From positions 1-64,000 of the forward strand of contig CANRGN010000009.1 in the NCBI GenBank assembly GCA_947630235.1: a stretch of 64,000 nucleotides of DNA, written 5' to 3'. Position 1 is the stretch's first letter; each line of letters begins with the position of its first letter. The position numbers were made by a program, and so were the translations under genes. Of this stretch, positions 11,733-18,441 are shown in pieces. Below the pieces are notes generated by a model. It was not told where the DNA came from. It was given only the letters and a program-made list of their open reading frames with translations, and did no database searches. This DNA is from an uncultured Clostridia bacterium (lineage in GTDB: Bacteria > Bacillota > Clostridia > TANB77 > CAG-508).

Positions 11733-12284
11733 ATGAAGAGAATAATGATTTTAGTTGTAATTATGATTACTATGATTGCTATTTTTACATATTTAGTTGT
11801 AGTAAATAGCGAGCCAGCTCCTAAAGAATTAGTGCCAGAAGCAGAAATTCAAGATAAGGATCTTAGAAATACAATAATAACTTTGTATTTTGAAAATTCA
11901 GAGAATGGAGAAGTTCAAACAGAGGCAAGACTTATTGATTCAAAAGACTTGTTAAATGATCCATATTCTTATTTGGTTAATTTATTAATAGAAGGACCTA
12001 AAAATGCTGGATTAAGAAAAAATATACCAGAAGGTACAAAATTAAATAGTTCTACTTTAATAGGAGAATGTTTGACTTTAGATTTTTCAAAAGAATTTAT
12101 TGATAATGCCAAAGGAGATGCTTTGCAAAAAAGTAATATAATTTATTCAATAATAAATACAGTAACAGAATTAAAAGAAGTTTCTAGAGTTAAAATTTTA
12201 GTTGATGGAGAAGAAAGCAATGGATTTGAAGATGTGGGGATTGGGTTTAAAGATGAATTTGTTAGGAAAAATATAAACACATAG
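11733..12284 (+). CDS. GerM (GerMN) domain sporulation/germination protein
   Basis: A 183-residue protein with an N-terminal membrane anchor or uncleaved signal (about residues 3-24) and an extracytoplasmic GerMN domain. Supporting motifs are DPYSYLVNLLIEGPKNAGL, IPEGTKLNSSTL and LTLDFSKEFIDN. In Bacillus, GerM acts in engulfment and spore germination at the septum/outer-forespore-membrane interface; here one GerMN domain is present rather than two. It has a good AAGAAAGGA Shine-Dalgarno site and stands alone. The region downstream is occupied by two large hairpin elements. Confidence 0.85.
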   Translation: MKRIMILVVIMITMIAIFTYLVVVNSEPAPKELVPEAEIQDKDLRNTIITLYFENSENGEVQTEARLIDSKDLLNDPYSYLVNLLIEGPKNAGLRKNIPEGTKLNSSTLIGECLTLDFSKEFIDNAKGDALQKSNIIYSIINTVTELKEVSRVKILVDGEESNGFEDVGIGFKDEFVRKNINT

Positions 12285-12296
12285 CTTTTTATATGA

Positions 12297-12378
12297 TTAG
12301 ATGTAAAAGTAATTTTGCAGAAGAAATGGAACGTAACAGAAAAGTAGAAGGAGTTATAGTATATCATATAAAAGTTTA
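12297..12378 (+). pseudogene. possible C-terminal remnant of a short gene
   Basis: An ATG-started frame reads MIRCKSNFAEEMERNRKVEG and ends in VYHIKV and TAA exactly at the inner end of the left hairpin arm. The composition looks coding-like, but there is no Shine-Dalgarno site and nothing recognisable. The right arm of hairpin element 1 is a perfect inverted copy of its last 45 bp. It could be chance. Confidence 0.25.
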
Positions 12379-12545
12379 ACTCGTTCAAGGGATACATTTA
12401 AGAGTTTCTAAAACGTCACGCGGAGCCCTCTTTCTGTTATAAACGAACATCCCTCCGCAATCCATGTTAAGAAACTCTAAAATGTACCCTTTCAATTCAT
12501 TAAACTTTTATATGATATACTATAACTCCTTCTACTTTTCTGTTA
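12334..12545. ncRNA. large hairpin element 1 (45-bp perfect stem, conserved core)
   Basis: The left arm (12334-12378) and right arm (12501-12545) are perfect reverse complements over 45 bp. Inside is an internal loop (CTCGTTCA against TTCAATTC), then an 11-bp stem with one bulge (AGGG + TACATTT), then AGAGTTTCT / AGAAACTCT closing a GC-richer core of about 60 bp (12410-12469). The same architecture recurs in inverted orientation in element 2 with different stem sequences but the same loop and core. It may be a structured RNA, an invertible DNA segment or a mobile hairpin. The type assigned is provisional. Confidence 0.55.
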
Positions 12546-12610
12546 CTACTCTATAAAAATAATTTCATTTTTATTTCTGTTATTACTCTATAAAAACAAT
12601 TTATTTTTAC
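12546..12610. repeat. short direct repeat between the two hairpins
   Basis: CTGTTACTACTCTATAAAAA and CTGTTATTACTCTATAAAAA (from 12540 and 12576) are near-identical copies bridging the two hairpin elements. Function unknown. Confidence 0.6.
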
Positions 12611-12616
12611 AACAGA

Positions 12617-12828
12617 ATAATTTAAGAGGAGAAGGTGATATTGTATCTATTTGAAAAATCAGCGAATTGAAAGAGAATATTCTAGAGTTTCTTAACATGG
12701 AGTGCGGAGGGATGTTCGTTTATAACAGAAAGAGGGCTTCGCCGTGACGTTTAGAAACTCTTGAATATTGCTCTTGAACGAGATGATTTTTCAAATAGAT
12801 ACAATATCACCTTCTCCTCTTAAATTAT
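12617..12828. ncRNA. large hairpin element 2 (core inverted relative to element 1)
   Basis: The arms at 12617-12661 and 12784-12828 are perfect reverse complements over 45 bp and differ in sequence from the arms of element 1. The core, read on the minus strand, matches element 1 nearly base for base (AACGAACATCCCTCCGCA, CCCTCTTTCTGTTAT). The inner 11-bp stem is AGAG + AATATTC against AGGG + TACATTT in element 1, so pairing is kept while sequence changes. The bulge and the CTCGTTCA / TTCAATTC loop are conserved. Confidence 0.55.
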
Positions 12829-12879
12829 GGACTTATGTCTTTTTCAAATTTCTTTTTATAAAAAAATTCTTACAAACTA

Positions 12880-12906
12880 CAGAAAGTACAGAAAGTACAG
12901 AAAGTT
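12880..12906. repeat. three tandem copies of a 9-mer
   Basis: ACAGAAAGT is repeated three times in direct tandem just upstream of the trmN6 promoter. It is a possible slippage site or binding site; nothing more can be said. Confidence 0.7.
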
Positions 12907-12908
12907 TC

Positions 12909-12937
12909 TTGATATAGAATATTATTTATTATATAAT
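12909..12937 (+). promoter_or_regulatory. sigma-A-type promoter of trmN6
   Basis: TTGATA, a 17-bp spacer and TATAAT, about 30 bp upstream of the ATG at 12970. Confidence 0.7.
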
Positions 12938-12969
12938 ATATAACAATATTTTATGTAAAGGAAATATTT

Positions 12970-13707
12970 ATGGAGCTAAAAAATAATGAAAGAATTGATG
13001 ATTTAGAATATGAGAATTTAAAAATAATTCAAAATAAAGAGGGATTTTGTTTTGGCATAGATTCTATATTATTATCAGATTTTGCCAAAAATATAAAACC
13101 AAAATCAAAAGTTGTAGATATAGGTACTGGTACAGGGATAATTTCTATTTTGCTTTCAAAAAAAACTAATGCTCAAAAGATTTTTGGAGTAGAAATTCAA
13201 GAAGAGGTTGCAGATATGGCAAAAAGAAGTGTTAAACTAAATAATCTTGAAGATAAAATAGAAATTATAAATGATGATATTAAAAATATAAATAAATATT
13301 TACCTAATAATTCTATAGATGTAATAGTTACAAATCCTCCATATAAAAAATTGGATTCAGGAATAAAAAATGAAAATCAAAAATTATTAATTTCAAGACA
13401 TGAAATTGCTTGTAATTTGCAAAATATAGCAGAAATTAGTCGAAAATTGTTAAAAGATAAAGGAGAAATTTTCCTTGTGCATAAGTCAGAAAGACTTGTG
13501 GATATCTTAACTACTTTTAGACAAGAAAAATTAGAAGTAAAACTTATACGTTTTGTTCAATCTACTCAAAATAGTAGTCCAAACTTGGTTTTAATAAAAG
13601 CTGTGAAAAATGGTGGAGAATTTTTAAAGATTGAAAAGCCATTAATTATTTATAAAGAAAATGGTAAGTATAGTGATGAGATTTTAGAAATATATAATAA
13701 GAATTAG
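12970..13707 (+). CDS. trmN6: tRNA1(Val) (adenine(37)-N6)-methyltransferase
   Basis: A 245-residue Rossmann-fold SAM-dependent methyltransferase. The SAM-binding motif VVDIGTGTGIISI is near residue 44 and the adenine-N6 catalytic motif NPPYKK near 121. The opening GFCFGIDSILLSDF is typical of the TrmN6/YfiC-YabB group, which methylates A37 of tRNA-Val in E. coli. The target tRNA is inferred from family membership. TAAAGGAAAT precedes the start. rsmI follows 67 bp downstream in the same direction, the usual Firmicutes pairing. Confidence 0.88.
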   Translation: MELKNNERIDDLEYENLKIIQNKEGFCFGIDSILLSDFAKNIKPKSKVVDIGTGTGIISILLSKKTNAQKIFGVEIQEEVADMAKRSVKLNNLEDKIEIINDDIKNINKYLPNNSIDVIVTNPPYKKLDSGIKNENQKLLISRHEIACNLQNIAEISRKLLKDKGEIFLVHKSERLVDILTTFRQEKLEVKLIRFVQSTQNSSPNLVLIKAVKNGGEFLKIEKPLIIYKENGKYSDEILEIYNKN

Positions 13708-13774
13708 TTTATAAAGAGTTTTTATTTTTAATGAAAGGAGTTTATAATTAAATTTTTTAATTATATAAAAAGAA

Positions 13775-14611
13775 ATGGAAAAAGGTAATTTATATTTAGT
13801 TGCAACACCAATAGGAAATTTAGAAGATATAACTTTTAGAGCAATAAATGTTTTAAAAGAAGTAGATTTAATTGCTGCAGAAGATACTAGACATACATTG
13901 AAGCTTTTAAATCATTTTGAAATATCTAAGCCTTTAATTAGTTATTATAAACAAATTGAAAAATCTAAAAGTGATGTTTTAATTCCTAAATTATTAAGTG
14001 GTAAAAATATCGCAATAGTTTCAGATGCTGGAGCACCAGGAATTTCGGATCCAGGAGAAGAAATAGTTAAAAATGCAATTAAAAATGGGATTAGAGTAAT
14101 ACCAATACCTGGAGCTTGTGCTTTTGTAAATGCTTTAATTGCATCTGGATTAGATACAAAAGAATTTTGTTTTATTGGATTTCTATCAGCTCAAAAAAAA
14201 GAGAAAAAGGACAAGCTTGAAGAATTAAAATATGAAACAAAAACTCTTATTTTTTATGAAGCTCCACATAAATTATTAGGAACTTTATCCACAATTTGTG
14301 AAATATTTGGGGATAGAGAAGTGGTTCTTGCAAGAGAGCTTACAAAAATTCATGAGGAATTTATTAGAGGAAAAATAAGCGAAGTATTAGAAAAGTTGCA
14401 AGAGCCTAAAGGAGAATTTGTTTTATTAGTTAAGGGAAATGATATATCAAAACAAGATTTAAATATAGAGAATTTAAATAAGATGTCATTAGAAGAACAT
14501 TATAAATATTATGAAGAAAAAAGTTTAGAAAAAAAGGAAATAATAAAGCAAATTGCTAAAGATAGAAAGATTAATAAAAACGAGGTATATAAGAAATTTT
14601 TAAATAATTAA
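13775..14611 (+). CDS. rsmI: 16S rRNA (cytidine(1402)-2'-O)-methyltransferase
   Basis: A 278-residue tetrapyrrole-methylase-fold protein. The N-terminal signature LYLVATPIGNLEDITFRA, the AAEDTRHTLKLL motif, VSDAGAPGISDPG and PIPGACAFVNALIASGL are diagnostic of RsmI, which 2'-O-methylates C1402 in the decoding centre of 16S rRNA. The length is normal. It is probably cotranscribed with trmN6. The ATG at 13775 has only a poor purine stretch before it, while a GAAAGGAG lies about 35 bp farther upstream. Confidence 0.92.
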   Translation: MEKGNLYLVATPIGNLEDITFRAINVLKEVDLIAAEDTRHTLKLLNHFEISKPLISYYKQIEKSKSDVLIPKLLSGKNIAIVSDAGAPGISDPGEEIVKNAIKNGIRVIPIPGACAFVNALIASGLDTKEFCFIGFLSAQKKEKKDKLEELKYETKTLIFYEAPHKLLGTLSTICEIFGDREVVLARELTKIHEEFIRGKISEVLEKLQEPKGEFVLLVKGNDISKQDLNIENLNKMSLEEHYKYYEEKSLEKKEIIKQIAKDRKINKNEVYKKFLNN

Positions 14612-14623
14612 ATTATATTTTAA

Positions 14624-14720
14624 TGAGAGTTTTGCACATAATTTTTGTAAAAACTGGCACACGAACAATTTAACGTGTGCTTTTTATTATTTTAAAATAT
14701 CTACTATTATTGTTCTATTA
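14624..14720. repeat. dispersed intergenic repeat, copy A
   Basis: Copy of a family also present at about 18074, 33984 and 38619. The shared core is TTGCACATAATTTTTGTAAA, then GAACAATTTAACGTG, and near the end ATTGTTCT. GAACAAT and ATTGTTC are complementary, so each copy can fold. This copy is shorter than the others by an internal deletion. Confidence 0.75.
14657..14688 (+). terminator. rsmI terminator inside repeat copy A
   Basis: The GCACAC / GTGTGC stem has the repeat's conserved loop and is followed by TTTTTATT. Here the dispersed repeat doubles as an intrinsic terminator. Confidence 0.7.
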
Positions 14721-14757
14721 TATAAAATTCATCATATTTATTTAACGAGGTACGAAA

Positions 14758-15339
14758 ATGTTAAATAAAATTTGGTGTTTTTTTATTTTAATTGCAATTA
14801 TTTTTTCTTTTTTTAGTGGTAATTATATGGAGGTTAATAATAGTATTTTTACTTCTATAGATACTACTAAAAATTTGATATTAACTCTATTTTTTAATAT
14901 ATGTTTTTGGAGTGGAATTATAAATATAATTAAAAATACTACCTTAATAAATAAGATAGAAAAATTATTAAAACCTTTTCTAAAACTAATATTTCAAAAA
15001 ATAGATGAAAAAAGTGAAGTATTTGAAGATATTTCTATGAATGTTGTTTCAAATTTATTAGGCTTAGGTAATGCATCAACACCAGCTGGATTAAAAGCTA
15101 TGGAAAAGTTACAAGAAAAAAATTCTAATAAAAATAAGTTATCTAATGAAATGTTATTATTCATTTTAATGAATACAGCATCAATTCAACTTATTCCGAC
15201 TAATATTATTGGAATAAGAATGGGGCTGGGTTCTAAAGATCCAACATGTATTATTTTTGGAGTGTGGATTTCAAGTATTATTACTTTTTTGTTTATTATT
15301 TTATTTACAAAATTTTATATAAGGTGTTTTAGAAAATGA
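14758..15339 (+). CDS. spmA: spore maturation protein A
   Basis: A 193-residue multi-pass membrane protein of the nucleoside-recognition (Gate) family. Identifying stretches are LGLGNASTPAGLKAMEKLQ and LFILMNTASIQLIPTNIIGI. SpmA and SpmB act together in spore core dehydration and heat resistance in Bacillus and Clostridium. The start ATG is preceded by AACGAGG. The gene overlaps spmB by 4 bp (ATGA), indicating translational coupling. Confidence 0.92.
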   Translation: MLNKIWCFFILIAIIFSFFSGNYMEVNNSIFTSIDTTKNLILTLFFNICFWSGIINIIKNTTLINKIEKLLKPFLKLIFQKIDEKSEVFEDISMNVVSNLLGLGNASTPAGLKAMEKLQEKNSNKNKLSNEMLLFILMNTASIQLIPTNIIGIRMGLGSKDPTCIIFGVWISSIITFLFIILFTKFYIRCFRK

Positions 15340-15872
15340 AATTTATTATTTTTTTAAGTCAAACAGCTATTTTAATTTTTTTAGTTATAGTTGTGATTTT
15401 TGGATTAAAAGAAAGAAAAAATTTATTTGAGTTATTTATAAAAGGTTGTTATGATGGAGTAAAAGTAGTTTGGGATTTGTTTCCAACATTACTAGCTTTA
15501 GTAGTTTCAGTTGGAATGCTTAGTAGCTCGGGTGTTGTTCAAGTAATTGGAAATATTCTATCACCATTTTTTAATCTATTAAAGATCCCTTCAGAAATTA
15601 TTCCTATGGTTTTATTAAGACCAATATCTGGTAGTACTACAACAGCAATTGCAACTGATATTATGAAAAATTATGGAGTAGATACAAAAATAGGTTTAAT
15701 TGCTTCAATAATTATGGGAGCAACAGAAACTACGATTTATGTTGTTGCTTTGTATACATCTAAAATAAAAATAAAAAATGTGAAAGAAGTTTTATTAATA
15801 GGATTATTAGCTGATTTTATTGGAATTTCTTTATCTGTTTTTATTAGTAATTTTATTGATATAAAAATTTAA
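15336..15872 (+). CDS. spmB: spore maturation protein B
   Basis: A 178-residue membrane protein, partner of SpmA. The conserved motifs are GCYDGVKVVWDLFPTLLALV, the LLRPISGSTTTA loop and IMGATETTIYVVALY. Translation is likely coupled to spmA through the overlapping ATGA. The length is normal for SpmB. A strong terminator follows within 80 bp, closing the two-gene operon. Confidence 0.92.
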   Translation: MKFIIFLSQTAILIFLVIVVIFGLKERKNLFELFIKGCYDGVKVVWDLFPTLLALVVSVGMLSSSGVVQVIGNILSPFFNLLKIPSEIIPMVLLRPISGSTTTAIATDIMKNYGVDTKIGLIASIIMGATETTIYVVALYTSKIKIKNVKEVLLIGLLADFIGISLSVFISNFIDIKI

Positions 15873-15907
15873 TAAAAAATTAATATATAGATTTTGTTTA
15901 TATGAAA

Positions 15908-15948
15908 ATAGTAAAAGCGTAAAATTTGGAAGGCTTTTGCTATTTTTT
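15908..15948 (+). terminator. spmAB terminator
   Basis: Stem ATAGTAAAAGC / GCTTTTGCTAT followed by TTTTT. Confidence 0.85.
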
Positions 15949-15955
15949 ATGCTAT

Positions 15956-15984
15956 TTGACAGATTTTTTTTAAATTCTTAAAAT
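15956..15984 (+). promoter_or_regulatory. sigma-A-type promoter of the TasA-like operon
   Basis: TTGACA, a 17-bp spacer and TAAAAT, 48 bp upstream of the ATG at 16032. GAAGAGGTGCTGA supplies the ribosome site. Confidence 0.7.
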
Positions 15985-16031
15985 AAAATATAATAGATAA
16001 TATGAGTATTTACTGGAAGAGGTGCTGAATA

Positions 16032-16709
16032 ATGAACAAAAAAATAATAGTAATAGTAATTTTAGTAGTTTTCATATTGGCAATAATGGAGGTAGGTATT
16101 ATTTATGCATATTATATTCATAAGGATAAGGCCAAAAATAATTTTAAAATGGGTGGAATTAGTGTAACAATTGATGAACCTAATTATACAAATAATCAAA
16201 TTATGAAGCCAAATACTGAAATAAAAAAAGATCCTACTTTTACAAATAATGGAGAGACATCTGTTTATATAAGAGCTCAAGTATATGTTCCTATGCTTAA
16301 ATTAAACTATATTAAGCTAGGTGAAATAGTTGAAAAGCCATCTGAAGAAATTGAACTTTTTACTTATAAAATAAATCCAAATTGGGTTTTAGTAGAAGAT
16401 GATGATTTTAATGGCATATATGAAGATAATAATCATAATAAATATAAAGTTTACACTTATAAATTTGTTGATTCTGTTACAGGAGAAGAAAAAGTAATAG
16501 AAAAAGGAGAATCAATAGATACACCATTATTCAATTCAATTAAAGTAATAAATTATATGGATACAGATAAAAAGATTGATGTAGATTTAGATGTATATGC
16601 ACTTGCAACTCAAACAGAAGGTGGAACTTCTGATGAATTATGGGAATTTTTTAAAAACCAAAATGGAAGAAGTTTTGTGAGGAAATTAGATGATGAAATT
16701 AAAGAATAG
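16032..16709 (+). CDS. TasA/CalY-like secreted protein 1
   Basis: A 225-residue secreted protein. It has an N-terminal hydrophobic signal (about residues 4-25) ending near IIYAYYIHKDKAKNNFKMGG, followed by VTIDEP and KKDPTFTNNGETSVYIRAQVY. That order (signal, short strand, 'K-P-x-x-N-G-x-x-x-x-Y-V/I-R' strand) is the camelysin/TasA beta-sandwich pattern of biofilm-matrix fibre subunits cleaved by SipW. The canonical AYxTDT after the signal is degenerate here (AYYIHK). It is the first gene of the operon and overlaps the next by 20 bp. The exact role (fibre subunit or accessory) is inferred. Confidence 0.7.
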   Translation: MNKKIIVIVILVVFILAIMEVGIIYAYYIHKDKAKNNFKMGGISVTIDEPNYTNNQIMKPNTEIKKDPTFTNNGETSVYIRAQVYVPMLKLNYIKLGEIVEKPSEEIELFTYKINPNWVLVEDDDFNGIYEDNNHNKYKVYTYKFVDSVTGEEKVIEKGESIDTPLFNSIKVINYMDTDKKIDVDLDVYALATQTEGGTSDELWEFFKNQNGRSFVRKLDDEIKE

Positions 16710-17268
16710 AAAAAGAATTATTATTATTTTTATAGTTATAATTATAATTTTTATATTAGGAGCAGTAGGCGTTTATGCTTATTTTACTGCTACAGCACAC
16801 AGAAGTAATCAAATAAGTTTAGGTTACAATACAGTAGAAATTGAAGAAGAATATATTCCACCTGTAAAAATGGAGCCTGGGATTGAATTTGTTAAGAAGC
16901 CTAGAGTAGTAAATACAGGTAATGTAGATTGTTATGTAAGGGTAAAAGTTTTGGTTTCTGATAGTAGAGTAGAAGATTGGTTAGAGATTAATTATAATAA
17001 AACAGATTTTTATTATAATAAAGAAGATAAATTCTATTATTATAATAAAGTATTAAAAACTAATGAAAAAACTCCATATTTATTTGAAAAAGTTAAGATT
17101 TTGCCAGAAAATAAGGAAGAAGAAAAATTTATAGATGAAAGAGTTTTAGAAGGTTTTGATATTTATGTATATGCGGAATCTGTTCAAACTATAGATTCTA
17201 TTGAAAATGATAATTCAAAAAGTTTTAATCAAAAAAGAGATGAGATTTGGAATTATTTTAAAAAATAA
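16690..17268 (+). CDS. TasA/CalY-like secreted protein 2
   Basis: A 192-residue protein with a strongly hydrophobic N-terminal segment (about residues 8-28) ending in GVYAYFTATAHRSNQISLGY, a clear SipW-type signal junction. It is followed by VEIEEEY and KPRVVNTGNVDCYVRVKVLV, the camelysin/TasA sandwich strands. The start codon may be either of two adjacent ATGs (16690 or 16693); GTGAGGA sits 8-10 nt ahead. It overlaps the upstream gene, so the two are translationally coupled. Confidence 0.75.
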   Translation: MMKLKNRKRIIIIFIVIIIIFILGAVGVYAYFTATAHRSNQISLGYNTVEIEEEYIPPVKMEPGIEFVKKPRVVNTGNVDCYVRVKVLVSDSRVEDWLEINYNKTDFYYNKEDKFYYYNKVLKTNEKTPYLFEKVKILPENKEEEKFIDERVLEGFDIYVYAESVQTIDSIENDNSKSFNQKRDEIWNYFKK

Positions 17269-17292
17269 TATTTTGAATATTAGGAGGGAAAA

Positions 17293-18006
17293 ATGGAAAA
17301 TAGATCAAAAAAGAAAATAAAAAGCGTCAAAACTATTATCTGTACTGCTTCTTTGGTAGGTGTTTTAGCAATAAGTGGAGTAATGGCATATTTAACAGAT
17401 ACAAAACAAAAGTCAAATAATTTTGTAATAGGTAAAGTACAAATAGAATTACAAGAACCAAGTTGGAATCCTACAAAAGATACTGATTCAGATGGGGAAT
17501 ATGATATGGTAGAAGATGTTTTACCTAATGTTGCAATTCCTAAGGATCCACAAATAGAAAATACTGGAAATAATAGTGCTTATGTGTATTTAAAAGTAAT
17601 TACTCCAATTGAATTTGTAGTAACTGTTGATGACAATGGTAATATATTAAATGATGGAGAAAAAGTAGCTACAGAATTATTTACTTATGAAATTACAGGT
17701 GAAGACTGGGAAGAAATTGTATCAGAAAAAGTAAAAAGTGTTGATGAAAAAACTGGTAAAGAAACACAGACAAGAGTTTTTTCATATAAGAAAGAACTTG
17801 AAAAAGGACAAACTACGAGTAAATTATTTAAAGAAGTAAAACCAGCTAATGTTGTTGAGAATCAAATAGAATTAAATCAATATACAATAGAAATAGAAGC
17901 ATATGCTATTCAAACGAAAGGATTACCAGAAGATTCAACAAGAGCAGATGCATATCAAATATTTAAAAATCAAAATAAAGATATTTCAACATCAGTTGGA
18001 TCATAA
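17293..18006 (+). CDS. TasA/CalY-like secreted protein 3 with SipW-type signal
   Basis: A 237-residue protein. The signal region ends in AISGVMAYLTDTKQKSNNF, the best match in the window to the SipW-dependent signal motif. The mature part has VQIELQEPSWNPTKDTDSDG, KDPQIENTGNNSAYVYLKV and a C-terminal TIEIEAYAIQT strand. The DTDSDGEYD stretch could bind a metal. TAGGAGGG is a strong ribosome site. It is probably a matrix or fibre component exported through the SipW peptidase encoded at 27630. Confidence 0.82.
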   Translation: MENRSKKKIKSVKTIICTASLVGVLAISGVMAYLTDTKQKSNNFVIGKVQIELQEPSWNPTKDTDSDGEYDMVEDVLPNVAIPKDPQIENTGNNSAYVYLKVITPIEFVVTVDDNGNILNDGEKVATELFTYEITGEDWEEIVSEKVKSVDEKTGKETQTRVFSYKKELEKGQTTSKLFKEVKPANVVENQIELNQYTIEIEAYAIQTKGLPEDSTRADAYQIFKNQNKDISTSVGS

Positions 18007-18023
18007 AGAAAGTTATTTTGAAG

Positions 18024-18073
18024 AATAAAAAATGCCAAAGAATTTGTAATTTTTTCTTTGGTATTTTTTATTT
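18024..18073 (+). terminator. terminator after the TasA-like trio
   Basis: Long stem AATAAAAAATGCCAAAGAA pairing with TTCTTTGGTATTTTTTATT, ending in a T-rich run. Confidence 0.85.
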
Positions 18074-18217
18074 AGTAGGAATGTTCTTAAGTAGATAGGC
18101 TTAAGTAAAAGTATTGCACACAATTTTTGTCAAAATTGGCGCGCGAACAATTTAACGTGGACTTTGCAATTTATTTTAATAGTCTGACATAAGAAAATGT
18201 CCACTATTGTTCTATGT
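18074..18217. repeat. dispersed intergenic repeat, copy B
   Basis: Best-preserved copy of the family. It starts AGTAGGAATGTTCTT and contains TTGCACACAATTTTTGTC and GCGCGAACAATTTAACGTGG. It can fold by GAACAAT...GTGGAC against GTCCACTATTGTTC, two paired blocks separated by a loop. It fills the gap between the TasA-like trio and the giant adhesin gene. The rest of that gap (18218-18441) is AT-rich leader with only a weak possible promoter (TTGACT at 18377). Confidence 0.8.
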
Positions 18218-18441
18218 TTTATAGGAGAAACAAATTTTTAGTGAAAATCTCATATAGTGGTAATCATTTAGTAATATTTAATTTAATCTGCTAATATAAA
18301 AATTTAATATAAAAGTAATATAGAATATTATGCGAAAGTCCGTAAAAATAAAGGAAAATATAGTAAAAAAGCTTTATTGACTTTTATTTAATAAAATATA
18401 AAAATAAAAAAGAAGGTTTAGTTTTATGGAGGGAGTTAAGT

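Noticed and set aside
12334-12828. CRISPR array or integron attC sites
   Set aside because: Only two elements, palindromic with differing arms and an inverted core; no regular spacers, no cas genes, and no attC core sites or integrase.
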